NCBI GenBank assembly: GCA_035765635.1
Contig: DASTWZ010000047.1
Coordinates: forward strand, 94,210-158,209
Source: EW11 sp035765635
GTDB taxonomy: Bacteria; Verrucomicrobiota; Verrucomicrobiia; Opitutales; Opitutaceae
Direction: 5' to 3'
Length of the DNA: 64,000 nt
Shown here: positions 42,905 to 51,919 of the stretch, piece after piece
How positions within the stretch are numbered: the first letter of the stretch is position 1
Layout of the letters: each line of letters opens with the position of its first letter
The notes under the pieces: model-generated
Databases searched by the model: none
Told to the model about the DNA's origin: nothing
Seen by the model: the letters and a program-made list of their open reading frames with translations, nothing else
Translations under genes and position numbers: made by a program

Positions 42905-43180
42905 CGCAGTCCGGCTTGCAACGGAGCGCCAGCCTGCCGGCTGGCATTTCGAAGGACCCGCCCCGATTCGCGGGGCACTGCGCCGATCGAGTCCGTCCGC
43001 GCCTTGCGGCGCGGACTTTAGGTAGGTTGGCAGGCGAGACGCCTGCGCTCCGAATACCCGGTGCTCCGAATACCCCGCGCCCGCGTTTAGAAACGAGGTC
43101 GCTCAGGTGTGCAACCGCGTTTCCGAACGCGGCTGCACCGGTTCGCGGAGCGCAGGCGTCTCGCCTGCAACCCTCCTATT
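42905..43180. repeat. Composite inverted repeats related to families C and E
   Basis: Modules in order: GCAACGGAGCGCCAGCCTGC...GGC, a CCCGATTCGCGGGGCA hairpin, GTCCGCGCCTTGCGGCGCGG hairpin, GGTTGGCAGGCGAGACGCCT...GCGCTCCG, then AACGAGGTCGC, GCGTTTCCGAACGCGGC and the complement GGAGCGCAGGCGTCTCGCCT. It makes up most of the 443-base gap between the exosortase and ACT genes; nothing coding was seen there. Confidence 0.75.
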
Positions 43181-43301
43181 GCGGCACCAGCCGCGGACTC
43201 GATTCGCCGCGAAGCGACAGACTGCGCCCACGCCCCCGTCCAGCCCCTCCCATTGCCCACAGTTGACGTATCTTCCGGGGAGCGACAATTTTCCGCGCAC
43301 C

Positions 43302-43757
43302 ATGGCAGGAAGCGCCACATCCATTGCGAGCGACCCGGTTAAGCAGTTTTCCGTTTTCGCGGAAAATCGTGTTGGGCGCTTGTACGACCTCTCTGCGCTC
43401 CTCCGCACCTACAACGTGCACATCATGGCGATCACCACGCTTGATACGACGGACAGCACGATTGTCCGCATGATCGTCGACGATCCCGACAAGGCGAGGG
43501 AGCTGATGATCAACAACGATTTTGCCTATTCCGAGTGCGACGTTCTGGCCGTCGAAATCAACGACGAGGGCGATCTGAAGCCGGTGCTGGCCGCGCTTTT
43601 CGAAGCGGAGATCAACATCCACTACATCTACAGCTTCATAAAACGCCCGGAGGGAAAGTCCGCTTTCGCCCTCAACATCGAGGACGCCGATGTCGCCATG
43701 CAGTCGCTCGCGACGCACGGCTTCAAGGTTCTGACCCAACACGACATCTCGCGTTGA
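43302..43757 (+). CDS. Double ACT-domain protein
   Basis: 151 residues with two ACT domains: residues about 15-80 (FSVFAENRVGRLYDLSALLR, VHIMAITTLDTTDSTIVRMI) and about 85-150 (GDLKPVLAALFEAEINIHYI, KSAFALNIEDADVAMQSL). ACT pairs bind amino acids or similar small ligands. Stand-alone proteins of this size are common in Bacteroidetes and Verrucomicrobia and their role is not established. No operon partner is evident: repeats lie upstream and the hybrid kinase starts 202 bases downstream. Start: ATG 43302. Confidence 0.88.
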   Translation: MAGSATSIASDPVKQFSVFAENRVGRLYDLSALLRTYNVHIMAITTLDTTDSTIVRMIVDDPDKARELMINNDFAYSECDVLAVEINDEGDLKPVLAALFEAEINIHYIYSFIKRPEGKSAFALNIEDADVAMQSLATHGFKVLTQHDISR

Positions 43758-43959
43758 AATCGGCCGGCTGGGGCTTCGATCGAGACCACCCAGCCAAGCC
43801 CAGAACCGTGGGCAAACCGGATAATCCAATACGCTTTCCTTGCGGGGGTGCTCCGTAAGCCACCGCTGCCCTATTTTTCGTGGGCAAGTGATTGGCAAAA
43901 GCCGGTTTTGACAAGCCTTTGACACGAGCGGCCGAGTGAAGGTGCCGATGCTGCCGTGA

Positions 43960-46900
43960 ATGTTTTTTCCGTCATCGCAACGGCTCGGGGACCACTCCTC
44001 TGGCAAAGCTCCTGCGCCGCCCATTCTCTGGCAGCGCAGCGTCTCGATTGGCGGAGCTTTGATTGCCTCCGCAGGGGTCGTTTCCTGCGTCTACCCGACG
44101 GAACATCCGCTCGGGCTGGCCTTCGGCATGACCTGCGCCGGCCTGGGACTTGCCGTCATGGCCGCCGGAAACTTGCTCATCCGGAGCATCAAGCAGGAAC
44201 GCCGCATCGAGCAGCTCGAAAGCAGCGAACTCGTGCGTCGCGCCATGTTCGAAAACGCCGCCCTCGCCGTCCTGGCCTGCGATGAGCGTGGCGTAATTCG
44301 AGACGTTAACGCCGCGGCCGAAAAACTCCTGGGCTACGAGGCCGCGGAATTGGTTGGCAAACAGCGCGCCACAAAATTTTTCAACAAGAGCGAACTCGAC
44401 CAGGAAATCGCCACGTTGCGCCGCGACACCGCGCATCCGGTCATCGACGCGGTCGAGGCCACCCGTCTCCGTCTCGAGTCCGCCACGCTCACGCCCGATC
44501 GCGAGTGGACTCTCGTGCGCAAGGACGGCTCGCAATTTCCCGCGCATGTAACCACTTCGGCACTACAAAATCGCCGCGGTCGTTTCGGCGGTTCCATCTA
44601 CATCATTCGCGATGTCAGCGCGGAGCGCGCCGCCAGACTGGCCGCGGAACGCGAGCGCCAGCGCTTCGAGGAATTTTTCAACGACGCTCCGGCCGCCATC
44701 GCGCTGCTCGATCGCGAACTGCGCTATCTCGCCACCAGCCGCCGCTGGTCGACCGACCTCAACCTCGCCGAGACGCCACTCACCGGCCGACTCCACTTCG
44801 ATATTTTCTCCAATTTGTCCCGTCACTGGCGCGACATCTATCGGCAGGCTCTTGCTGGCTCGGTCGAGCGCGGCGACGGCGACCTGATGGCGTTGCCCGA
44901 TGGGCGCGAAGAATATGTCCGCTGGGAATGCCGCCCGTGGCTGCAGACCGATGGGCAGATCGGCGGCATCGCCGTCTTTCTCGAAATTCTCACGGCGAAG
45001 CGCCTGCAGATGAAGTTGAACGACAGCGAGGCGAACCTCTCCGCGGCGCAGGCGCTCGCGCATATCGGCAGTTGGGAGTTCGAGGTCGAGAACGGGAAAC
45101 TGACCTGGTCCTCCGAGATGAAACGTATCCACGGTTTGAGGACAAACGTCGCGATGTCGTTCGAGCAGGCCATCGCGTTTCACACGGTCGAATCCCGCCC
45201 GGTGATCCTGGAGGCCTTCGAGCGCGCGATGCGTGATGGCTCGGGCTGGGACCTGGAGCTGCAAATCGATTTGAACCCGCGGCAGCGCGCCTGGATTCGC
45301 TCGATCGGCCAAGTCGAAAAACGTGGCAATAAAATCGTGCGGCTTCTCGGCACGGTGCAGGATATTTCCGCGCGGAAAAAAGCCGACATGGAACTCATGG
45401 CGGCGAAGGACGAAGCACTCCGCGCGGCCAAGGCGAAAGCGGATTTTCTCGCGACGATGAGTCACGAAATCCGCACGCCGCTCAATGCGGTCATCGGGAT
45501 GTCCGGCCTGCTCATGACCACGCCGCTCGACTCGGAGCAGCGCGAGTACGTCAGCACCGTGAAGTCGGCGAGCGACAACTTGCTCGAGCTGATCAACGAC
45601 ATGCTGGATTTTTCGAAAGCGGAGTCGGGCAAACTCGAACTCGAGACGCAGCCGTTCAGCCTGCAGGCCTGCGTCGAGTCCGCGCTCGATCTTGTTGCTT
45701 CGCGCGCCGCCGAGAAAAACCTCGAGCTCGCCTTCTGGATCGATCCGAACGTGCCGGGAATTCTCGCCGGCGATGTCACGCGCCTGCGGCAAATCATGGC
45801 GAACCTGCTGAGCAACGCCGTGAAGTTCACGATGCAAGGAGAAGTTTTTCTTTCGATCAACCTGCTGCAAGGCGCCGTCCCGATGCTGCGGTTCACCGTT
45901 CGCGACACCGGCATCGGAATTCCTGAAAATCGCCTGGACCGGTTGTTTCAATCTTTCAGTCAGGTCGACGCATCCACTTCTCGGATACACGGCGGCACAG
46001 GACTCGGCCTCGCGATCAGCCGGCGCCTGGTTGAACTCATGGGTGGAAAAATTTGGGCGGAGAGTCAGGTTGGCCGCGGTTCGATTTTTCAGTTCGAAAT
46101 GCCATTGCCCGCGGGCGAAACCACACCCGAACTCGCCGAGGAAAATCCGTTGCAGGGTCGCCGGTTCCTCGTGGTCGACGACAATGCTTCGAGCCGCGAA
46201 CTGATTCAGCTCCATCTCGAAAATTGGGGCGCTCGCGCCGTCGCCGTGCCTTCTGGGATGGCCGCTTTGGCGCTGGTCAAGCAGGGCGAAAAATTCGACG
46301 CCGCCATCATCGATCGTCTGATGCCCGCGATGGATGGAATTCAGCTGACGCGCCAACTGCGCGGTCTGCCGGAAGGCTTGGAACTGCCGGTGATCTTGAT
46401 GACGACGCTCGGCGCTTCGACCATCGCGGCGGAATTCGGCGCGTTTTCCGGCGTGCTGACGAAACCGGTGAAGCCTCATCAACTGTTGCGATTGCTCTCG
46501 CGAATCTTCGCAGCGGAGCGTCGCGCGGATTCGTTGACGGCCGCGCCTATGGCTGTGATGTCGGCGAAACTGGCGAACGCCCGGATCCTTTTGGTCGAGG
46601 ACAACTCCGCCAATCAGCGCGTGCAAAATCTGTTTCTCGAACGCATGGGTGTTCGCGCGGAAATTGTCCGCGATGGACGCGAGGCACTGGCCGCGCTGGA
46701 GCAGCAGGAGTTCGATGTCGTGCTGATGGATTTGCAGCTGCCGCACCTGGATGGCGCGGCGGCGACACGAAGAATCCGGAGCGATTTTCCCGCTGATCGG
46801 CAGCCGACGATTATTGCGATGACCGCGAGCGCGCTGCCGCAGGATCGCGAAAAATGCCTCGAAGCCGGCGTGGACGATTTCCTGTTGAAGCCTGTAAGGC

Positions 46901-46992
46901 CGGAGCAACTCCAAAGCCGTCTCGAACACTGGCTCGACGTCCGCCGAAAAAAATCCGCGGAATCGGGCGAGATCCAGTTCGGCGTCGCCTAG
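43960..46992 (+). CDS. Hybrid sensor histidine kinase with three PAS-like domains and two receivers
   Basis: 1010 residues. Two N-terminal TM helices lie at about 28-48 and 52-75. Three PAS-like domains follow: about 90-210 (AMFENAALAVLACDERGVIR), 225-345 (FFNDAPAAIALLDRELRYLA) and 355-480 (AQALAHIGSWEFEVENGKLT). HisKA has His502 in ATMSHEIRTPLNAVIGMSGL. The ATPase domain has LLSNAVKFTMQGEV, FTVRDTGIGIPENRLDRLFQ and GGTGLGLAISRRLVELMGG. Receiver 1 has Asp785 in AAIIDRLMPAMDG and receiver 2 has Asp924 in VVLMDLQLPHLDG; both are intact. There is no Hpt domain, so a separate phosphotransfer protein is needed. The membrane part has almost no periplasmic loop, so sensing is probably by the PAS domains. 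Confidence 0.95.
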   Translation: MFFPSSQRLGDHSSGKAPAPPILWQRSVSIGGALIASAGVVSCVYPTEHPLGLAFGMTCAGLGLAVMAAGNLLIRSIKQERRIEQLESSELVRRAMFENAALAVLACDERGVIRDVNAAAEKLLGYEAAELVGKQRATKFFNKSELDQEIATLRRDTAHPVIDAVEATRLRLESATLTPDREWTLVRKDGSQFPAHVTTSALQNRRGRFGGSIYIIRDVSAERAARLAAERERQRFEEFFNDAPAAIALLDRELRYLATSRRWSTDLNLAETPLTGRLHFDIFSNLSRHWRDIYRQALAGSVERGDGDLMALPDGREEYVRWECRPWLQTDGQIGGIAVFLEILTAKRLQMKLNDSEANLSAAQALAHIGSWEFEVENGKLTWSSEMKRIHGLRTNVAMSFEQAIAFHTVESRPVILEAFERAMRDGSGWDLELQIDLNPRQRAWIRSIGQVEKRGNKIVRLLGTVQDISARKKADMELMAAKDEALRAAKAKADFLATMSHEIRTPLNAVIGMSGLLMTTPLDSEQREYVSTVKSASDNLLELINDMLDFSKAESGKLELETQPFSLQACVESALDLVASRAAEKNLELAFWIDPNVPGILAGDVTRLRQIMANLLSNAVKFTMQGEVFLSINLLQGAVPMLRFTVRDTGIGIPENRLDRLFQSFSQVDASTSRIHGGTGLGLAISRRLVELMGGKIWAESQVGRGSIFQFEMPLPAGETTPELAEENPLQGRRFLVVDDNASSRELIQLHLENWGARAVAVPSGMAALALVKQGEKFDAAIIDRLMPAMDGIQLTRQLRGLPEGLELPVILMTTLGASTIAAEFGAFSGVLTKPVKPHQLLRLLSRIFAAERRADSLTAAPMAVMSAKLANARILLVEDNSANQRVQNLFLERMGVRAEIVRDGREALAALEQQEFDVVLMDLQLPHLDGAAATRRIRSDFPADRQPTIIAMTASALPQDREKCLEAGVDDFLLKPVRPEQLQSRLEHWLDVRRKKSAESGEIQFGVA

Positions 46993-47000
46993 TTATTTGG

Positions 47001-47186
47001 CCCACGAATCATACGAAGCACACGAACGCGGTCTACACGCTGCGGTTCTGTCAGACGGAAAAACACGGAAATCACGGAAGCTCAAACCGACGAAGATTTC
47101 GGAGTCTGAATTCCATTCCGTGTATTCCGTGCCTTTCCGTGGGTAAATCAGCGGATCGATCTAGTGTCGTTCGTGTGATTCGTGGG
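47001..47186. repeat. Nested palindromic repeat, family A copy 6
   Basis: Outer arms CCCACGAATCATACGAAGCA and CGTTCGTGTGATTCGTGGG; inner arms GACGGAAAAACACGGAAATC and CCGTGCCTTTCCGTGGGTAA. It lies in the 210-base gap between the convergent hybrid kinase and LEA-2 lipoprotein genes. Confidence 0.87.
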
Positions 47187-47202
47187 CAAAAATCCACACA
47201 TC

Positions 47203-47643
47203 TTAGTTCGCGCTGACTTCGACCTGGCCGGTGCTGCGGGACTTTAATTTGTCCTCGTCATCGCCGACCTGAAGCCGGAGTTCGCTTTCGATGACATAGG
47301 GAACGGTTTGACCGAGCATGCTCCGGAAGACGTCGGGCTTCTCGATGTCGAGCGCGAGAGTCTGATTCGTGTGGTTCAGCTGAAGCAGACCGACCGGCTC
47401 TTTGCTCCTGGCCGTGCCGACGTATTGGCCATTCAAATACAGTTTATGCTTCGACGAATCGACCGCGAAGCTGGTGACGTTTTCGTTCACGTAGCGCACG
47501 ACCATCGTCGCGGAGGTGTCCGACTTCGGATGCAATTCGAGCACGTTCACCGTGATGGAGACGAGCTTCACGCCCGTGCCGCAGCCGCTGAGGCAGAACA
47601 ACGCGAAAAGAAAAGGGAGCAAAGCCAGCAGGGTCTTTTTCAT
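47203..47643 (-). CDS. LEA type 2 (WHy-domain) lipoprotein
   Basis: 146 residues from ATG 47643. The lipoprotein signal peptide ends in LFCLSGCGTG with the lipidated Cys at about 20. The mature part is a single beta-sandwich (VSITVNVLELHPKSDTSATM, VVRYVNENVTSFAVDSSKHK, LYLNGQYVGTARSKEPVGL) matching the LEA-2/WHy fold of small envelope lipoproteins. The role is unknown. It lies on the same strand as, and 72 bases downstream of, the LysM protein, and may be co-transcribed. Confidence 0.8.
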   Translation of the reverse strand: MKKTLLALLPFLFALFCLSGCGTGVKLVSITVNVLELHPKSDTSATMVVRYVNENVTSFAVDSSKHKLYLNGQYVGTARSKEPVGLLQLNHTNQTLALDIEKPDVFRSMLGQTVPYVIESELRLQVGDDEDKLKSRSTGQVEVSAN

Positions 47644-47715
47644 AGGAGCGTCGAATGAAACGGTCCACTCGGACGTCGGCAAGACTCGGACGCTGCCGAA
47701 ACTGCGGCGCAGGGT

Positions 47716-50244
47716 CTACGGGATGCGAATCGTCGTTCCGACCGTGAGATTGTTCGGATCGCGAATGACTCCGCGGTTTGCTTCGAGAATCTGCGTCCAC
47801 TTCTCGCTCGAGCCATAATATCGGCGGGCGATTTTCGTGAGCGTGTCGCCGTCGGCGATCGTGTGGGTCCGCGCGGCCGGAGTGGGTGTGGGCGTCGGGA
47901 TGCGAGTCGAAACAGACTGCGCTGCCGCACTCCCCGGCCGTGTCGGAGCGGAGAGCGTCGCGCCGGCAGGCGCGGAAGGTCGGGCCGGCGGCGTTGCTGC
48001 GCCCGAGGTCGAAAGCGGTGAGGTACCGGCGAGTGCAACGCGGTCTCGGAGCTGGGCGTTTTCGTTGGCGAGCGCGGCGATCTGATTCTGCGACTGGCGA
48101 ACCTGCTCGCGCAACGCGACCACTTGCGCGGCGGCCTCCTGATTGGCTGCGGCCTGGGCCTGGGCATCGCTTGCTTGCGTATTCACGGTTTGGAGACGTG
48201 TCGCGAGCTGCGCGCGCTCTTCATCGATATTCGCGAGCGCTTTCTGCAGGCGGTCCACTTCGTCATCCTTCATTTGATAGGTGCGAAGCGCGGCGTCCAA
48301 TTTCGCCTGTGTCTCGGCCAACTCCTTGTGCAGCGCTGCGGTATCCTCGGTGGTCGCCGCACTGGTTTCCGCAGTGGTTCCACTGGTTTCCGCCGGAGAC
48401 CCCGTGGGCTGGGCTGCCGCGGCAACGGGTTCCGCTACGGTCGGCGCCGTGACGGTGGCGGGTCCAGGAACGCTCGCGGCGACGGATGTCGCGGCGGCGG
48501 CCGAGGCCGTGGCAGCAGCGGCGGCTTTTTCCGCCAGGGCGAGCCGATCGGCGAGCGCGGCACGCTCGTTGTTCGCGGCGGCCAGATCGGCCTCGGCTTT
48601 CTTGAGCCGGTCCTGGGTGGTGGCCAGTTCGCTGGCGGCATTGGCCGACGAAGCAGCGGAGGCGAGTTGCTGTTTCAGCGAGTCACGCTCCTGGGCGAGC
48701 GCCTCGCTTTGCTGCTTGATTGCGTCGCGTTCCTGAGTGGCTTTGGCCAGAGCTTCGCTGGAGGAGGAAATCTGCTTCTGCGCATCCTGGAGTTCGACGC
48801 GCAATGCGGCGACCTGCTGGTCGGCGGATTTTCCGGCGTCCTGGATGGCGTGCTGGCGCTCTGCTTTCTCGCGGGCCAGAGCCTGTTCGCCGGCGGCAAC
48901 GGCGCGGCGGGCGTCGCTCAATTCAGCCTGCAGACGCGTGACTTCGGCGGGCGCGGCTTGCGGTGTGGATTTTGCGGATACCAGTTCGCGCCGCAGCTGC
49001 TCCCGTTCCTGGGTGGCATGCGCTAGATTTTCTTCGGACGCTTTCAGCTTCGCCTGGAGCTCGGCGATCGTGTGCTGGCTGGCTTCGTTTTGTTTGGCGA
49101 CGGTTTCGCGTTCGCCATCGATGTTGGCCAGAGACTTTTGCAGGTCGTTGACCTGCTTTTGCTGCAAGTCGTAGGAGCGCAGGGCGGCTTCGAGTTTCGT
49201 CTGCGTTTCTTCGAGCTGTTTTTCCTGAGCGGCGTTTGCGTCGCCCTTGCTCTGTGTCGCCGCGGCGAGATCGGCTTTCGCTTTCTCGAGTTCGGCCTGC
49301 AGCGTGGCGTTGGCCTGTTTCGCCGTATTCAGTTCGTCAATACTCGCCATGGCCTCGCGGAGCTGTGATTCGGCGGCCTGGAGCTTGTTGTTGGCGATCG
49401 TGAGTTGGGCGTTGAGATTGTCCTTTGGCGCTTGTTCGGCGGCGGCGAGTTTTTGCTGCAGGTCGGCGCGCTCTTTTTCGGCGCTGGCGCTGTTGGCGCG
49501 AAGCTTGGTCAGCTCGTCGTTCGCCGCGGCGAGGTTCGCATTCAGTTGGGCGAGGCTCGCGGTCAATTGGGTCTTTTCTTGCGTCAGTTGCGCCGTGGCA
49601 GAGTTCGCTTGCGCGCCGGCCTGGCTGGCTTTGGCGAGATTGGCTTTGAGTTCGTCGTTCTCTTTCCAGGCGTTGGAAAGTTCCGTGCTCATCTTCTTCA
49701 ACTCCGCCTGGAGGGAAGCGACTTCGGCTGCATTTGTGGCGACGGGTTGCGCGGCAGCGTCGTTGGGCGCGGCAGCGATGACGGGCGAAGGAGAGCCGAT
49801 GATCGGGGAGGCGGCGGAGCTGACGATGGGCGCGGGGCTGGCGATTGGACTCGCGAGCGTCGGCGCAGGCGTCGCAGTCGGCGCGGCGGCGACGCCTCTT
49901 TTCCTCGCGGCGAGTTCGGTCCGGCGCGTGTCGAGGCGGCGTTTGCCTTCGTTGATTTGCTCCGGCGTGAGTTGAGATTGAAGCAGCACGAGCGCGCGGC
50001 CGGTGGCTCCATTGTCCGCCGCCAAATTCAGCCAGACGTAGGCCTCGACCGGATCGGACATCGGATCGTTCGTCGCGGCGTAGATCATGCCGAGATTGTA
50101 CTGCGCCACCGCGTTCCCGGCTTCGGCTTTCGCTTTCAGGGAGGCGACTTCTTCGGGCGAAATCGCCAGCAGAGGTCCGGCGGTTAGGGCGGCGCCGAGG
50201 ACGCCGCGGACAAAAAGACGACGGAGAGTGCGAGGAGTGTTCAT
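47716..50244 (-). CDS. Sel1 / long coiled-coil / LysM exported protein
   Basis: 842 residues. A signal peptide (RRLFVRGVLGAALTAGPLLA) is followed by one Sel1-like repeat pair (AGNAVAQYNLGMIYAA, DPVEAYVWLNLAADNGA, about 35-85). An Ala/Pro-rich linker leads to about 500 residues of Ala/Glu/Leu/Lys-rich coiled coil (about 175-700). After a Thr/Pro-rich segment, a LysM domain closes the protein (HTIADGDTLTKIARRYYGSS, EKWTQILEANRGVI, about 797-842), which binds peptidoglycan. Architecture suggests a periplasmic spacer or scaffold anchored to the wall. Start: ATG 50244 gives the signal peptide; an in-frame ATG at 50337 does not. No known homologue with function was recalled. Confidence 0.88.
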   Translation of the reverse strand: MNTPRTLRRLFVRGVLGAALTAGPLLAISPEEVASLKAKAEAGNAVAQYNLGMIYAATNDPMSDPVEAYVWLNLAADNGATGRALVLLQSQLTPEQINEGKRRLDTRRTELAARKRGVAAAPTATPAPTLASPIASPAPIVSSAASPIIGSPSPVIAAAPNDAAAQPVATNAAEVASLQAELKKMSTELSNAWKENDELKANLAKASQAGAQANSATAQLTQEKTQLTASLAQLNANLAAANDELTKLRANSASAEKERADLQQKLAAAEQAPKDNLNAQLTIANNKLQAAESQLREAMASIDELNTAKQANATLQAELEKAKADLAAATQSKGDANAAQEKQLEETQTKLEAALRSYDLQQKQVNDLQKSLANIDGERETVAKQNEASQHTIAELQAKLKASEENLAHATQEREQLRRELVSAKSTPQAAPAEVTRLQAELSDARRAVAAGEQALAREKAERQHAIQDAGKSADQQVAALRVELQDAQKQISSSSEALAKATQERDAIKQQSEALAQERDSLKQQLASAASSANAASELATTQDRLKKAEADLAAANNERAALADRLALAEKAAAAATASAAAATSVAASVPGPATVTAPTVAEPVAAAAQPTGSPAETSGTTAETSAATTEDTAALHKELAETQAKLDAALRTYQMKDDEVDRLQKALANIDEERAQLATRLQTVNTQASDAQAQAAANQEAAAQVVALREQVRQSQNQIAALANENAQLRDRVALAGTSPLSTSGAATPPARPSAPAGATLSAPTRPGSAAAQSVSTRIPTPTPTPAARTHTIADGDTLTKIARRYYGSSEKWTQILEANRGVIRDPNNLTVGTTIRIP

Positions 50245-50365
50245 GCCGTGGCAGAGCGGAGGTTGGGGACGACCTGGGGGTTTTTCAAAGCGACAATTTC
50301 GAAAACTCGTTGAAAGAGCCAGAGTTTGCCGCGCCAAGCCAGCCCGCCTGAACGGGCGAAACGCC

Positions 50366-51853
50366 TTAGTGGGCCCAAGCTTTGGTCCGCTCGACCGCGC
50401 GTTTCCAGTCTGTATGCAAATTCTTCATACGCGCCGCCGGCGCCTGCGGCCGAAACGCGCGCTGCTGTTCCCAGAGCTCGGCGATCTCGGCGCGATTTTT
50501 CCAGAAACCGACCGCCAACCCGGCGAGGTACGCCGCGCCCAGCGCCGTCGTTTCGGTCGTGCGCGGGCGAATCACCGGCTTGCGCAACAAGTCGCTCTGA
50601 AACTGAAGCAGATCCTCGTTCACGGTCGCGCCGCCATCGACGCGCAGTTCACGGAGCTTCAATCCCGCGTCCGCCTCCATTGCGCCGAGGAGATCAGCCA
50701 CTTGAAAACCGATGCTCTCGACGGCGGCTCGCGCCAGGTGGGCGCCAGTCGTGCCGCGCGTCAGCCCGAAAATCGCGCCCCGCGCTGTCGCGTCCCAGTG
50801 CGGCGCACCGAGCCCGGTGAACGCCGGGACAAAGAAGACGCCGCCGTTGTCCGGGACCTTGCGCGAGAGCGGCTCGATGTCCGACGAACGCGCGATCAGA
50901 CCAAGACCGTCGCGCAGCCACTGGACCACGGCGCCGCCGATGAACACGCTGCCCTCCAGCGCGAACTCCGTGCGGTCTCCGATTTTCCAGGCTAGCGTCG
51001 TGAGCAACTGGTTCCTCGAGGAGACCGGCTTCGTGCCGGTGTTCAGCAAAAGAAAGCAGCCGGTCCCGTACGTGTTCTTGGCCATGCCGGGTTTGAAACA
51101 GGCCTGGCCGAAAAGCGCGGCGTGCTGGTCTCCTGCGATGCCCGCGATTGGGAGGCCGTTGAGCGCGGGCACAGTCGAGATCGTGCCGAAGGCCTCGCTG
51201 CAGGACCGAATCGCGGGCAGCAACGCTGCGGGCACGCGCAGCAATTTCAACAAGTCCGCATCCCATGCGCCGGTGTGAATATTGTAGAGAAGGGTGCGCG
51301 AGGCGTTCGTCGCGTCCGTCGCGTGGACCGCGCCGCCGGTGAGCTGCCAGAGCAGCCAGGTATCCACCGTGCCGAAGGCGAGCTCGCCGCGCTCGGCCCG
51401 CTTGCGCGCGCCCTTCACGTGATCAAGGAGCCAGGTGATCTTCGTTCCGGAAAAATAGGGATCGATCAGCAGTCCGGATTTCTTGCGGAAGATTTTTTCG
51501 TGGCCTGCCGCCTTGAGTTTCGCGCAATGCTCGGCCGTTCGCCGGTCCTGCCAGACGATGGCCGGCGCGATGGGTTTTCCGGTCGCGCGATCCCAGATCA
51601 GCGTGGTCTCGCGCTGATTGGTCAGGCCAACCGCTGCAATGTCGCTCGCGGTGAGGTTCGCCTCGGCCACCGCCGCGATCGCCACGCGCCGAGTGGTCTC
51701 CCAAAGATCCTGCGGATTATGCTCCACCCACCCGGGGCGCGGATAATATTGCGGAAATTCCTGCTGCGCTTGGGCGCGCACGCGGCCGGCGTTATCGAAA
51801 ACCAGCGCGCGGCTCGAGGTGGTGCCTTGGTCCAGGGCAAGGATGTAGGGCAT
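50366..51853 (-). CDS. glpK: Glycerol kinase
   Basis: 495 residues, the normal length. FGGY-kinase signatures: ILALDQGTTSSRALVFDNAG (4-23), VGLTNQRETTLIWDRATGKP (78-97), TNASRTLLYNIHTGAWD, GIAGDQHAALFGQACFKPGM and GTGCFLLLNTG, with FALEGSVFIGGAVVQWLRDG. It phosphorylates glycerol to glycerol-3-phosphate using ATP. It is 66 bases downstream of the GntR/LacI-type regulator and, on the same strand, the FAD oxidoreductase. No glpF or glpD is in the window. Confidence 0.95.
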   Translation of the reverse strand: MPYILALDQGTTSSRALVFDNAGRVRAQAQQEFPQYYPRPGWVEHNPQDLWETTRRVAIAAVAEANLTASDIAAVGLTNQRETTLIWDRATGKPIAPAIVWQDRRTAEHCAKLKAAGHEKIFRKKSGLLIDPYFSGTKITWLLDHVKGARKRAERGELAFGTVDTWLLWQLTGGAVHATDATNASRTLLYNIHTGAWDADLLKLLRVPAALLPAIRSCSEAFGTISTVPALNGLPIAGIAGDQHAALFGQACFKPGMAKNTYGTGCFLLLNTGTKPVSSRNQLLTTLAWKIGDRTEFALEGSVFIGGAVVQWLRDGLGLIARSSDIEPLSRKVPDNGGVFFVPAFTGLGAPHWDATARGAIFGLTRGTTGAHLARAAVESIGFQVADLLGAMEADAGLKLRELRVDGGATVNEDLLQFQSDLLRKPVIRPRTTETTALGAAYLAGLAVGFWKNRAEIAELWEQQRAFRPQAPAARMKNLHTDWKRAVERTKAWAH

Positions 51854-51919
51854 GATCTGGAGCGACGTTATGACGGGTGCTTTTCATCGCGCAACCCCGT
51901 CGTCCTTCCTTCGCGGACC

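Noticed and set aside
43908..43940. TTGACA at 43908 as a -35 box for the hybrid kinase
   Set aside because: No acceptable -10 box lies 16-18 bases downstream, so no promoter call was made.
44563..46929. 788-residue frame antisense to the hybrid kinase
   Set aside because: The sense strand has complete HisKA, ATPase and receiver motifs; the antisense frame has none.
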